59,319 bases of DNA from CALMFQ01 sp964495595 (GTDB lineage: Bacteria > Pseudomonadota > Gammaproteobacteria > Burkholderiales > SCOH01): contig CAZBWH010000007.1 in NCBI GenBank assembly GCA_964495595.1, positions 1 through 59,319 of the forward strand, in the 5' to 3' direction. This document shows positions 1 to 7,991 of the stretch, one piece after another. How positions within the stretch are numbered: position 1 is the first letter of the stretch; the number at the start of each line of letters is the position of its first letter. Under the pieces are notes generated by a model. The model saw nothing but the letters and a program-made list of their open reading frames with translations, ran no database searches and was not told where the DNA came from. Made by a program: the position numbers and the translations under genes.

Positions 1-230
1 TCTTGCGGCAGATAACCGATTTTCAGGTTCGGCTGCCATTGCACTTCGCCTTCGAATTCCTTCTCGGCGCCGGCCATGATTTTCAGCACGGTGGATTTAC
101 CCGAGCCGTTCAGGCCCAGCAGGCCGATCTTGGCACCGGGGAAGAAGCTGAGCGAGATATCCTTGATGATTTGCCGTTTCGGCGGCACGACCTTGCTCAC
201 GCGGAGCATGGACATTACGTATTGGGCCAT
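1..230 (-). CDS. ettA: Energy-dependent translational throttle protein EttA (N-terminal part, runs off window)
   Basis: Partial ABC-F ATPase. It is read leftwards from an ATG at 228-230 and is open to the window edge. The 76 visible residues begin MAQYVMSMLRVSKVVPPKRQ, the characteristic EttA start, and contain a Walker A motif GLNGSGKST near residue 41. EttA is a cytoplasmic, ribosome-associated ATPase that gates the first peptide bond according to the ATP/ADP ratio. It is divergent from the barrel protein at 409. The identity follows from the strongly conserved N-terminus; the second ATPase domain is outside the window. Confidence 0.9.
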   Translation of the reverse strand, partial: MAQYVMSMLRVSKVVPPKRQIIKDISLSFFPGAKIGLLGLNGSGKSTVLKIMAGAEKEFEGEVQWQPNLKIGYLPQ

Positions 231-408
231 GTGGGTGTCTTTGTTTTGATGGGTTGATGAATGGGGCGCGGTTGTGCGCTTTTATGAGTGTTGCAAGTGT
301 AGCAGGCCGGTGGCGTGCTGGCAGGGGCGCGGGTTTGCGGCTACGCTACGCCTTGTCGTTGCGGAATGGGCGCCGCAGCGGATTTGCCAATCACGAAGAG
401 GAACGAAC

Positions 409-1095
409 ATGAACAGAATGTGGGGGGCCGGGAGTATCGTGCTGGTGCTGGTGCTGGTGCTGGTGCTGGTGCTGGCCGGCAGTGCCGGGGCGGTGGGGGT
501 CGGGGTGCGGGCGGGCACCAGTGGGGTGGGGGCGGATGTGGCTTTCGGCGTGGCGCCTATGGTGTCGGCCCGGCTGGGGTACAGTGCGTTCAATACCACG
601 CACCAGATGAGCGACAGCGACTTCAAATACGATGCCAAGCTGCAGTTGAAGAATGCCAGCCTGCTGCTGGATTTCAGCCCGCCGGCGATGCCGCTGCGGC
701 TGACGGCCGGACTGGTGGCCAGTGGCAACAAGGTGGATGTGACCGCTACACCGAATGGGGGAGGGTACTCGCTCAATGGCACCCAGTATTCCACCGCCCA
801 GATCGGCCACATCGACGGCCAGATCAAGGGGGCGCGCAGCACGGTGCCTTACTTGGGGATTGGCTGGGGCAATGTGTCGGGAACGGGTGTCAATGTCTAC
901 GGCGATCTGGGGGTGATGTTGATGGGCGGAGGCAAGGCACGGCTGGATGCGCAATGTACTGCGGTGGGCGCGGCAGTGTGCGCCAGCGCCGATTTCCAGC
1001 GTAATCTGGCCGCCGAGCGCAGCAAGCTGGAAGACGATGTCAAGGGGTTCAATTATTACCCGGTGATCAATATCGGTGTGACCGTCGGTTTCTGA
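409..1095 (+). CDS. Putative outer-membrane beta-barrel protein with a VL-repeat signal peptide
   Basis: 228-residue secreted protein of unknown function. The start is the ATG at 409, preceded by GAGGA about 8 nt upstream. Residues 1-28 form a signal peptide whose hydrophobic core is six Val-Leu dipeptides, with likely cleavage after SAGA at 28. The mature part is rich in Gly and alternating hydrophobic residues and ends in VTVGF. A terminal Phe is the usual recognition signal of BAM-inserted barrels. No family was recognised; the closest general type is a small OmpW/OprF-like or surface-antigen barrel. It is a single-gene unit closed by the terminator at 1111. Confidence 0.6.
   Translation: MNRMWGAGSIVLVLVLVLVLVLAGSAGAVGVGVRAGTSGVGADVAFGVAPMVSARLGYSAFNTTHQMSDSDFKYDAKLQLKNASLLLDFSPPAMPLRLTAGLVASGNKVDVTATPNGGGYSLNGTQYSTAQIGHIDGQIKGARSTVPYLGIGWGNVSGTGVNVYGDLGVMLMGGGKARLDAQCTAVGAAVCASADFQRNLAAERSKLEDDVKGFNYYPVINIGVTVGF
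439..474 (+). repeat. Six tandem GTGCTG hexamers in the signal peptide
   Basis: Six perfect copies of GTGCTG encode the (Val-Leu)6 core of the signal peptide of the 409-1095 gene. Gain or loss of a unit keeps the frame but changes the length of the hydrophobic core by two residues. Confidence 0.95.
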
Positions 1096-1110
1096 ATGAT
1101 TGTGCCGCAT

Positions 1111-1145
1111 GCCAAAGCCCGCCTTCTGGCGGGCTTTGGCATTTT
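1111..1145 (+). terminator. Rho-independent terminator after the barrel gene
   Basis: Perfect 13-bp stem (1111-1123 with 1128-1140), 4-nt loop TTCT, followed by ATTTTC. It lies 16 nt after the stop codon of the barrel gene. Confidence 0.85.
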
Positions 1146-1225
1146 CAGCCTCTTGTGATGGCGCAGCTGGCGGCGCATAGTTGGCCGTGTCTGATACAAC
1201 CATAACCATCAAGAGGAGATGCATC

Positions 1226-2206
1226 ATGCTTATCACCCGGAGCACACCACGGTTCGCCGCGTTGCGCTGCATTCGATCTACCATGCTCGGACTGAGCCTG
1301 CTGGCCGCGGTGGGCGGCTGTGCTAGCCAGGGTACGTTGAATACGTTTTACCGTCTGGAGCGCTCACTGGCCGGATTGAGCGAGCACTCGGTGCAGGTGG
1401 CCGACCATCGCTGGGAGTATGCAGAAGGCGGGCAGGGTGAGCCCGTGGTGTTGCTGCATGGTTTTGCTGCCAGCAAGGAGATCTGGATGCGGATGGTGCG
1501 CGAGATGCCGGACGGCTACCGGTATGTGATTCCCGATCTGCCTGGGTTTGGCAACAGCAGCTATCTGCCTGATGCCGACTATGACGTGGCCAGCCAGGTG
1601 GCGCGGTTGCATGCCTTCGTGCAACAGATCGGCCTGACCCGTTTTCACCTGATTGGCAATTCGATGGGAGGCAATCTTGCCGCCCTGTATGCAGCCAGTC
1701 ATCCGCAGCAGGTTGCCAGCCTGGCATTGTTTGCGCCATCCGGGGTGGCCCAGCCCACTCCAAGCCCTTACACCCGTGATTATCTGGAGCGCGGCCAGCC
1801 GACGCTGGTGGTTGGTAGTCGTGCCGATTACCGGCGAGTGTTCGGCGATGCCTTTGTCGATCCACCGTTTGTGCCGGGGTTCATCCTCGATACCCTTGCC
1901 GATATGCAGATCGCGCGGCGGGACGACTATTTGCGGATGTATCAGCAGTTCTGGCACAAACGTACGCCGCTCGAACCGCTGCTGGGTCAGATCGGTGCTC
2001 CGGTGCTGTTGTTGTGGGGCGATCAGGACCGGATTCTCGATGTCAGCGCGGCACAGGTATTCAAGCAGGGTTTGCCTCAGGCCGAGCTGGTGGTCTGGCC
2101 GAACGTCGGCCATACGCCGATGCTGGAAAAAGCGGCTGATTCGGCGCGGTTGTATGCCGGATTCCTGTCCCGTAACCGCCATCCGGCAGTCGCTGCAATG
2201 CGGTAA
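1226..2206 (+). CDS. Alpha/beta-hydrolase lipoprotein
   Basis: 326-residue predicted lipoprotein hydrolase. The start is the ATG at 1226 with AGAGGAG 7 nt upstream. A signal peptide ends in the lipobox AVGGC with lipidated Cys32. The alpha/beta-hydrolase fold is shown by the oxyanion segment LLHGF (76-80), nucleophile elbow GNSMGG with Ser146, an acidic residue in WGDQDRILD (Asp268) and His296 in NVGHTPM, so the catalytic triad looks intact. The substrate is unknown; esterase or lipase activity at the periplasmic side of a membrane is inferred. It stands alone between two terminators. Confidence 0.8.
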   Translation: MLITRSTPRFAALRCIRSTMLGLSLLAAVGGCASQGTLNTFYRLERSLAGLSEHSVQVADHRWEYAEGGQGEPVVLLHGFAASKEIWMRMVREMPDGYRYVIPDLPGFGNSSYLPDADYDVASQVARLHAFVQQIGLTRFHLIGNSMGGNLAALYAASHPQQVASLALFAPSGVAQPTPSPYTRDYLERGQPTLVVGSRADYRRVFGDAFVDPPFVPGFILDTLADMQIARRDDYLRMYQQFWHKRTPLEPLLGQIGAPVLLLWGDQDRILDVSAAQVFKQGLPQAELVVWPNVGHTPMLEKAADSARLYAGFLSRNRHPAVAAMR

Positions 2207-2234
2207 TTCGGTTGTTGTAAAACGAAGCAAAACG

Positions 2235-2272
2235 AATGGCGCGCTTCCCGCTGTGAAGCGCGCCATTTCTTT
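2235..2272 (+). terminator. Rho-independent terminator after the hydrolase gene
   Basis: 13-bp stem AATGGCGCGCTTC (2235-2247) with its complement at 2255-2267, 7-nt loop, then TCTTT. Confidence 0.85.
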
Positions 2273-2647
2273 GTGCGCCGGCCGGATAGCTGGCTGGAGT
2301 GGGCGAGTTTGATTATTTATATGTCGATTGTTGAATGTCAATGGCGCCATGGCGGCTCGCCAGGCTGGGGTTTGCTGCCTGAATATTTATTCTAAATTAG
2401 GTGTTTGGCTCTACTCTCGGTGGTGTGGCGTTGCCGGGGTGACTATGTCGCCTATTGGAATGTGTGGGTGGATGTCGGTGCAAACTGACCGTTGTTCGGA
2501 AAAAATATGTTGAAAATGAGCGTATTGGCGTTGAGTTATTGCTCTATGTTCGTTACTATTTCGAAAAATTGCCGTTGCAAACGGTGTTCGAAATTCCGCA
2601 AAAAGTTCGTATACGAAAAGCGCGGATTGCCTTTCTGGAGGATGGAG
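2268..2647. other. AT-richer intergenic stretch upstream of the lipase
   Basis: About 380 nt, clearly lower in GC than the neighbouring genes. The lipase frame stays open upstream to 2492 but encodes a Cys- and Lys-rich sequence unlike a signal peptide, so I treat it as leader or promoter DNA. A 13-nt palindrome CCGTT-GCA-AACGG lies at 2572-2584 and could be an operator. I see no convincing -35/-10 pair. Confidence 0.5.
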
Positions 2648-3859
2648 ATGAGAAAAACCTGGCGGGCCACGCTGTTGGCCATGATGTTGGGTGTGTCGGC
2701 GCTGGCACAGGCAGACAATAGTGATCCGATCGTGTTGGTTCACGGTTTTGGCGGCTGGGGCCGCGATGAGTTGTTCGGCCTGTATCCGTACTGGGGCGGT
2801 ACCACCGATCTGCAGCAAGAGCTGAAAAAACTGGGTCATGACGCAGTGACCGCAGCCAGCGGGCCGACCAGCTCAACCTGGGACCGGGCAGTGGAAACCT
2901 ACGCGGTGATCAATGGTGGTTGTGTCGATTACGGCGCAGCGCATGCCGCACGGCATGGGCATGACCGCTTTGGCCGTTGTTACCCCGGCCTGCGCCAGAA
3001 CTTTGCCCGTGGCAGCCAGTGGGACGAGCAGCACAAGGTGCACCTGATCGGCCACAGCCAGGGCGCGCAGGTCATGAAGATGCTAACCCACCTGCTGGAA
3101 GAAGGGGCGCAGGAAGAGCGTGCCGCCAGCCCCGGCGATGTATCGCCACTGTTCCAGGGGGGCAAGCACTGGGTGCGCTCGGTGACGACCGTGGCGGGCG
3201 CCAACAATGGCACCACTTTCGGCCGCCTGACCGGCTTCAACGAGTTGGCCAAGCAGGTGCTCAAGGGGGCTGCTGCGTTTCTGGGGGCCGGTGGCCAGCC
3301 GGAAGACCTGCCCTATGATTTCAAGCTCGATCAGTGGGGGCTGAAAAAACAGTCCGGCGAATCCAACAAGCACTACTGGGATCGGGTCTGGTCGTCGCCG
3401 ATCTGGAAAAGCAAGGACGTGGCGCTGTATACCTTGAGTCCGGAAGGTGCGGCTGAAGAAAATGCCTGGGTCACTACGCGCAGCGGTGTCTATTATTTTT
3501 CGTTTACCAATGGCACGACAATCAGGGGACTGCTCAGCGGCAACCATTACCCGTCTCTGGATACCAATCCGCTGCTGTCGCCGTTCGCGCTTGGCATGGG
3601 CTGGTACCGCAACTACGGCAGTCGCTGGCTGGAAAACGATGGTGTGGTCAATACCTACAGCATGAAGGCGCCATTCGGTCATCCGGTAGTCGAGTTCACA
3701 GGTACGCCGCAGGCTGGTAAATGGAATCACATGGGTTTCAGTCATGCCGATCACTGGGATGTGGTCGGTAGCGGTGATGTACTCAATAACCTGGTGCGTA
3801 ATACCAGCCTGATCAATGCCTATGCACGGCAGGCCAGCCTGTTGAAGACGCTGGACTGA
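2648..3859 (+). CDS. Secreted triacylglycerol lipase, family I.5-like (zinc/calcium type)
   Basis: 403 residues. The ATG at 2648 is chosen because GGAGG lies 6 nt upstream and a clean signal peptide follows (MRKTWRATLL..., cleavage near ALAQA). The catalytic triad is visible: Ser137 in GHSQG, Asp331 in ENDGVVNTYS and His369 in HADHWDVVG. The segment HAARHGHDRFGR (99-110) with Asp94 and the later LDQWGL (Asp228) matches the structural zinc site of Geobacillus/Staphylococcus lipases. It hydrolyses triglyceride esters extracellularly. No lipase foldase gene is adjacent, as expected for this family, unlike families I.1/I.2. A terminator follows directly. Confidence 0.88.
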   Translation: MRKTWRATLLAMMLGVSALAQADNSDPIVLVHGFGGWGRDELFGLYPYWGGTTDLQQELKKLGHDAVTAASGPTSSTWDRAVETYAVINGGCVDYGAAHAARHGHDRFGRCYPGLRQNFARGSQWDEQHKVHLIGHSQGAQVMKMLTHLLEEGAQEERAASPGDVSPLFQGGKHWVRSVTTVAGANNGTTFGRLTGFNELAKQVLKGAAAFLGAGGQPEDLPYDFKLDQWGLKKQSGESNKHYWDRVWSSPIWKSKDVALYTLSPEGAAEENAWVTTRSGVYYFSFTNGTTIRGLLSGNHYPSLDTNPLLSPFALGMGWYRNYGSRWLENDGVVNTYSMKAPFGHPVVEFTGTPQAGKWNHMGFSHADHWDVVGSGDVLNNLVRNTSLINAYARQASLLKTLD

Positions 3860-3882
3860 TCCAGATCAACCGGGCGTGAATG

Positions 3883-3908
3883 GCGGAGCCGGAGGGCTCC
3901 GCTTTTTT
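3883..3908 (+). terminator. Rho-independent terminator after the lipase
   Basis: 8-bp GC-rich stem GCGGAGCC (3883-3890) / GGCTCCGC (3895-3902), loop GGAG, followed by six T. It sits just before the regB start and rules out the upstream start codons of that frame. Confidence 0.9.
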
Positions 3909-3921
3909 GTATCATTGCGGG

Positions 3922-5238
3922 ATGTTACGTCACCGCCTGTTTCATGCCACATCGTCGGCGCTCGGCCACCTGCACCTGCTTTACCGGCTGCGCTGGCTGT
4001 CGATCGTCGGCCAGCTGACCGCCTTGTTCGCCGCGAGCGAATGGTTGCATCTGAGCCTGCCGATGTGGCCGCTGGGCCTGATCGTGCTGGCCCAGCTGGT
4101 GTTCAACCTGTTCAGCGGCTGGCTGATTCACCGTGTCCAGCAACGCCGGGCCGCGCTGGGTAGTGGCCAGCTGGCCGGCCAGATCGTTGCCGACATCCTT
4201 GCACTGACCGGATTGCTCTACTTTGCCGGCGGTGCAGCCAACCCCTTCGTGTCGCTTTACTTGCTGCCCATATCGATTGCCGCAGCGATCCTGCCTGCCG
4301 CAGCCGTGATCGCCCTGTTGCTGTTGACCCTGGTGTGCTACTCGGCGCTGATGGTCTGGCATGTTCCGCTGCCGCATATCCATGCCTTTGGCCACGACCA
4401 GTTCTGGGGGCATCAGGTGGGAATGTGGCTGACATTCGTGATCGCTGCCGGCCTGATGGTATGGTTCCTGCTGCAGGCTGCCACCCTGATCCGCCAGCGT
4501 GACCAGCAATTGCGGCAGGCCCGGGAGCGGGCGCTGCGCAATGAACACATCCTCGCCCTGGCCACCCTGTCTGCCTCGACCGCCCATGAGCTGGGCACCC
4601 CGCTGGCCACGCTCACCCTGCTGGCCGACGAGTTGGCGCAAGAGCCCGCCCTGCCGGCGACGATGCGGGCCGATCTGGCGCTGATGCAGGAGCAGGTGGC
4701 GAGAATGAAGCGCTTGCTGGGCGAGCTGAGCAGCCGGGCGCAGCCGGGGGGACAGCAATCGCGCTTGCCTTTGGCGCAATGGCTGGCCGGCGTGGTGGAT
4801 GAATGGCGTCTGTTACGGCCGGAGGCCCGGCTGCAGTTTGGCGGGGTGCTGCGGCAGTCGGTCACCGTGATCTGTCACAGCGGGCTGGAAAAGGCGCTGC
4901 AGAATCTGCTGAACAACGCAGCCGATGTGTCGGCCGCCGATATCGAGCTGACCGCAGCCGTCGACGATGAACGGATTGAGCTGCATGTGCTCGACCGTGG
5001 GCCGGGTGTGGCGCCCGAAGTAGCCGAGCTTGCCGGCGGCGTACCGGTTTCCACCAAGGCCGAGGGGTTGGGGATCGGCCTGTTGCTCACCCACGCTACG
5101 ATCGAACAGCTGGGCGGCGAGGTGGCGTTGTTCGACCGCCCTGGGGGTGGTACCGATATTCGCGTGCGTTTGCCGCGACACTATATGGAGTCAGGACATG
5201 ATGCAGGATCAGTCACCCAGCTTGCTGCTGGTCGATGA
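3922..5238 (+). CDS. regB: Redox sensor histidine kinase, RegB/PrrB family
   Basis: 438-residue membrane histidine kinase. The start is the ATG at 3922; an earlier ATG would lie inside the preceding terminator. Six membrane segments occupy about residues 20-190 and contain the RegB quinone-binding motif GGAANPF (103-109). The H-box STAHELGTPLAT places the phospho-acceptor at His222, followed by an ATPase domain with N-box LLNNAADVS and G-box GLGIGLLLTHA. The redox-active Cys of RegB (40 residues after the His) is Met262 here. RegB senses the ubiquinone pool and phosphorylates RegA. It overlaps regA by 41 nt; nosZ-nosR follows, suggesting redox control of respiration. Confidence 0.9.
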   Translation: MLRHRLFHATSSALGHLHLLYRLRWLSIVGQLTALFAASEWLHLSLPMWPLGLIVLAQLVFNLFSGWLIHRVQQRRAALGSGQLAGQIVADILALTGLLYFAGGAANPFVSLYLLPISIAAAILPAAAVIALLLLTLVCYSALMVWHVPLPHIHAFGHDQFWGHQVGMWLTFVIAAGLMVWFLLQAATLIRQRDQQLRQARERALRNEHILALATLSASTAHELGTPLATLTLLADELAQEPALPATMRADLALMQEQVARMKRLLGELSSRAQPGGQQSRLPLAQWLAGVVDEWRLLRPEARLQFGGVLRQSVTVICHSGLEKALQNLLNNAADVSAADIELTAAVDDERIELHVLDRGPGVAPEVAELAGGVPVSTKAEGLGIGLLLTHATIEQLGGEVALFDRPGGGTDIRVRLPRHYMESGHDAGSVTQLAAGR

Positions 5239-5737
5239 TGACGAAACATTTCGTTCCGTGCTGACGCGGGTGCTGCAGCGGCGTGGATTCTGCGTGCAGC
5301 AGGCCGGTAGCGAGGCCGAGGCGGTTGCCTGCGCCGAGGCAGAATCACCCGAATACGCAGTGGTCGACCTCAAGCTGGGCGGCGACTCCGGTCTGGCGGT
5401 GGTCAAGGCGCTGCATGTGCTGGATGCGGAAACCCGGATCGTGGTGCTGACCGGCTACGCCAGCATTGCGACCGCCATCGAGGCCATCAAGCTGGGTGCC
5501 ACCCATTATCTGGCCAAACCGGCAACCGCCGAAGAGATCGTTGCGGCCTTCCAGCGTATCGAAGGCAGTGTCGAAGCCATCGATGCCTCGCCGATGTCGG
5601 TGTCGCGGGTCGAGTGGGAGCATATCAATCGGGTGCTGGCTGAAAACGAAGGCAATATCTCTGCCACTGCGCGTGCGCTGAAAATGCACCGCCGCACCTT
5701 GCAGCGCAAGCTCGCCAAGCGCCCGGCAGGCGAATAG
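5198..5737 (+). CDS. regA: Response regulator, RegA/PrrA/ActR family
   Basis: 179 residues. The start is the ATG at 5198 with GGAG 7 nt upstream, inside the 3' end of regB, so translational coupling is likely. The receiver domain contains LLLVDDDETF, the phospho-acceptor Asp in VVDLKLGG and the Lys in LAKPAT. A short linker leads to the Fis-type helix-turn-helix NISATARALKMHRRTLQRKL, nearly invariant in RegA orthologues. RegA controls electron-transport and anaerobic genes in response to RegB. Targets here are not known; the nosZ and nosR promoters directly downstream are obvious candidates. Confidence 0.92.
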   Translation: MMQDQSPSLLLVDDDETFRSVLTRVLQRRGFCVQQAGSEAEAVACAEAESPEYAVVDLKLGGDSGLAVVKALHVLDAETRIVVLTGYASIATAIEAIKLGATHYLAKPATAEEIVAAFQRIEGSVEAIDASPMSVSRVEWEHINRVLAENEGNISATARALKMHRRTLQRKLAKRPAGE

Positions 5738-5775
5738 CCAGCCTGCGACAAATTGTCGCGATTTGCCGGCGTTCT

Positions 5776-5789
5776 TTGACCGTTGTCAA
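5776..5789 (+). promoter_or_regulatory. FNR/DNR-type box upstream of nosZ
   Basis: Perfect 14-nt palindrome TTGAC-CGTT-GTCAA, centred about 111 nt before the nosZ start codon. It fits the DNR/NnrR consensus (TTG-N8-CAA) of CRP/FNR regulators that respond to anaerobiosis or nitric oxide. Which regulator binds cannot be told from sequence. Confidence 0.8.
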
Positions 5790-5893
5790 GGTTGTGTCAT
5801 CTTTCCGGTTGTACCCTCCCTGCGTCAAACTGTCGCACCGGTCGTTTGTCCTGCTGGCTCGCAGGCAAACGCCAATCTCGAAGGGGGAGTGTC

Positions 5894-7843
5894 ATGAGCA
5901 AACACGATCAGCATCAAAACGAACAACAAGGCCTGGATCTGAGCCGGCGCAAATTCCTGGGTACCGGTGCACTGGCCGGTCTGGCCGGCGCGGGCATGTC
6001 GCTCGGACTGGCTGGCTGCAACAAAGGCCCCGATGCCGGCAAGGCAGGCGAGCACGCAGCGGCACCGGCCAGCCCGGAAGCAGCAGGTGGTCACGGCGTA
6101 CACAAGGGGCCGGGCCAGCTGGACGAATATTATGGTCTGTACAGCGGTGGTCACACCGGCGACATGCGGGTGCTGGGCATGCCGTCTGGCCGCGAGATCC
6201 ACCGTGTTCCGTGTTTCGTGCCGGATGCGCTGGTTGGCTGGGGTATTACCAACGAATCGAAAGCCATCATGGGCACCAAGCCGGATGGTTCGCTGAAATA
6301 CACCGTTGCCGATACGCACCACGTCCACGCTTCGTATACCGACGGCACCTACGACGGCAAATACGCCTGGATCAACGACAAGATCAACAGCCGTATGGCG
6401 CGTATCCGTCTGGATACGTTCACTTGCGACAAGATCACCGAAATCCCGAACATCCAGGGTTTCCACGGTATTTTCCCGGACAAGCGCGACCCGGTCGATC
6501 CGAAGATCAACCACACCTCCCGCGTGTTCGCGGGCTCCGAATTCAGCATTCCGCTACCGAACGATGGTACCGATGCCGATGATCCGAGCAAGTACCGCTC
6601 GCTGTTCTCCTGCCTCGATGCCGAAACCATGGAAGTGCGCTGGCAGTGTCTGGTTGACGGCAACATGGACCTGGTGGCCACATCGTTCGATGGCAAGCTC
6701 GCCGCATCGAACCAGTACAACACCGAAATGGGTGTCAAGTACGAAGACATGATGTCCGCCGAGAAAGATTCGTGCGTGTTTTTCAACATCGCCCGCATCG
6801 AGCAGGCAGTGAAAGACGGCAAGTTCAAGACTGTCGGCGATTCGAAAGTGCCGGTGGTGGATGGCACCAAGGCATCGAATACCGATCCGAAAACTGCGTT
6901 GACGGCATATGTGCCGGTGCCAAAAAATCCGCACGGCGTCAACGCCAGCCCGGATGGCAAATATTTCATCTGCGCCGGCAAGCTGAACCCGACCGCAACC
7001 GTGATCGACCTGGCTACTGTACTCAAGTTCTTCGACGGTGAAGTCAAGGAAACCAAGGAGGCCGTGGTGGCCGAAGTGGAAATCGGCCTGGGGCCGCTGC
7101 ACACTGCGTTTGACGGCAAGGGGAACGCATTTACCACCCTGTTCCTCGACAGCCAGATCGTCAAATGGAACGTCGAGCAGGCGATCAAGTTTTACAAAGG
7201 CGACAAGAATGCCAAGTATGTGGTGCACCGTCAGGAAGTGCACTACCAGCCGGGCCACCTGAACGCGTCGATGTCGGAAACCATGGAGGCCGACGGCAAG
7301 TGGCTGAACGTGGGCTGCAAATTCTCCAAAGACCGTTTCCTGCCGGTTGGGCCGCTGCACGCCGAAAACGAACAGCTGATCGACATCACCGGCGAAAAAA
7401 TGGTTCTGGTGGCCGACCACCCGGTTCGCCCCGAGCCGCACGACTTCATCATCATCAAGCGCGACAAGATCAAGACCCGCCAGATCTACGATTTCAAGGA
7501 TTTCCCGAATTCGTTGCAGAAAGTCGAGGATTCGCGTGTCGAGCGAAACGGCAACAAGGTCACCATTTACCTGGCCTCGTATGCGCCTGCATTCCATCTG
7601 CGCGAATTCAAGGTCAAGCAGGGCGATGAAGTGACGCTGATCCTGACCAACTTTGACAAGGTGGAAGATCTGACCCACGGCTTTGCGATTCCGAAGTACA
7701 ACGTCAACTTCATCGTCAATCCGCAGGAAACCAAATCGGTTACCTTCAAGGCTGACAAGCCGGGTATTTACTGGTGCTATTGCACCCACTTCTGCCACGC
7801 GCTGCACCTGGAGATGCGCTCGCGGCTGATCGTGGAAAAGTGA
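5894..7843 (+). CDS. nosZ: Nitrous-oxide reductase, Tat-exported, apparently lipid-anchored
   Basis: 649 residues, ATG at 5894 with AAGGGGGAG 4 nt upstream. It reduces N2O to N2 in the periplasm. The N-terminus has a Tat motif SRRKFLG (17-23) and a hydrophobic stretch ending LGLAGC, followed by an Ala/Pro/Gly-rich linker; Cys42 resembles a lipobox cysteine. The beta-propeller includes the CuZ histidine region DTHHVHASYTDG. The C-terminal cupredoxin carries the CuA ligands Cys630, Cys634, His638 and Met641 (CTHFCHALHLEM). The twin-arginine signal is typical of clade I enzymes. It is followed by nosR, not nosD. Confidence 0.95.
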   Translation: MSKHDQHQNEQQGLDLSRRKFLGTGALAGLAGAGMSLGLAGCNKGPDAGKAGEHAAAPASPEAAGGHGVHKGPGQLDEYYGLYSGGHTGDMRVLGMPSGREIHRVPCFVPDALVGWGITNESKAIMGTKPDGSLKYTVADTHHVHASYTDGTYDGKYAWINDKINSRMARIRLDTFTCDKITEIPNIQGFHGIFPDKRDPVDPKINHTSRVFAGSEFSIPLPNDGTDADDPSKYRSLFSCLDAETMEVRWQCLVDGNMDLVATSFDGKLAASNQYNTEMGVKYEDMMSAEKDSCVFFNIARIEQAVKDGKFKTVGDSKVPVVDGTKASNTDPKTALTAYVPVPKNPHGVNASPDGKYFICAGKLNPTATVIDLATVLKFFDGEVKETKEAVVAEVEIGLGPLHTAFDGKGNAFTTLFLDSQIVKWNVEQAIKFYKGDKNAKYVVHRQEVHYQPGHLNASMSETMEADGKWLNVGCKFSKDRFLPVGPLHAENEQLIDITGEKMVLVADHPVRPEPHDFIIIKRDKIKTRQIYDFKDFPNSLQKVEDSRVERNGNKVTIYLASYAPAFHLREFKVKQGDEVTLILTNFDKVEDLTHGFAIPKYNVNFIVNPQETKSVTFKADKPGIYWCYCTHFCHALHLEMRSRLIVEK

Positions 7844-7868
7844 TTTCCGCCTGATCGGTATGGTTGAC

Positions 7869-7894
7869 CAAGGGAGGGCGCGAGCTCTCCCTTG
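7869..7894 (+). terminator. Hairpin between nosZ and nosR (possible weak terminator)
   Basis: Arms CAAGGGAG (7869-7876) and CTCCCTTG (7887-7894), loop about 10 nt, no clear T-tract. It may reduce read-through from nosZ into nosR or stabilise the nosZ message. Confidence 0.4.
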
Positions 7895-7921
7895 TGCATT
7901 TCAGTGGCCTGCTGACTGCGG

Positions 7922-7935
7922 TTGATGGCTGTCAA
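7922..7935 (+). promoter_or_regulatory. FNR/DNR-type box of the nosR promoter
   Basis: TTGAT-GGCT-GTCAA, a full match to the FNR/ANR/DNR consensus half-sites. The centre is 7928.5. A class II activator at -41.5 would put +1 near 7970, and CATGAT at 7958-7963 then sits exactly at -12 to -7. nosR therefore probably has its own anaerobic promoter. Confidence 0.8.
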
Positions 7936-7991
7936 TGCGGCTTTTTGTCGCTGGGGGCATGATGCCCGTTCTTTGTTGCAGGACGATCCCG

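Noticed and set aside
2492..2647. Upstream extension of the lipase reading frame (starts at 2492 or 2642)
   Set aside because: The extra residues are Cys/Lys-rich and bury the signal peptide; the ATG at 2648 has the best-spaced GGAGG.
3880..3921. Earlier start for regB at 3880
   Set aside because: It would lie across the lipase terminator hairpin (3883-3908), and the residues are not RegB-like.
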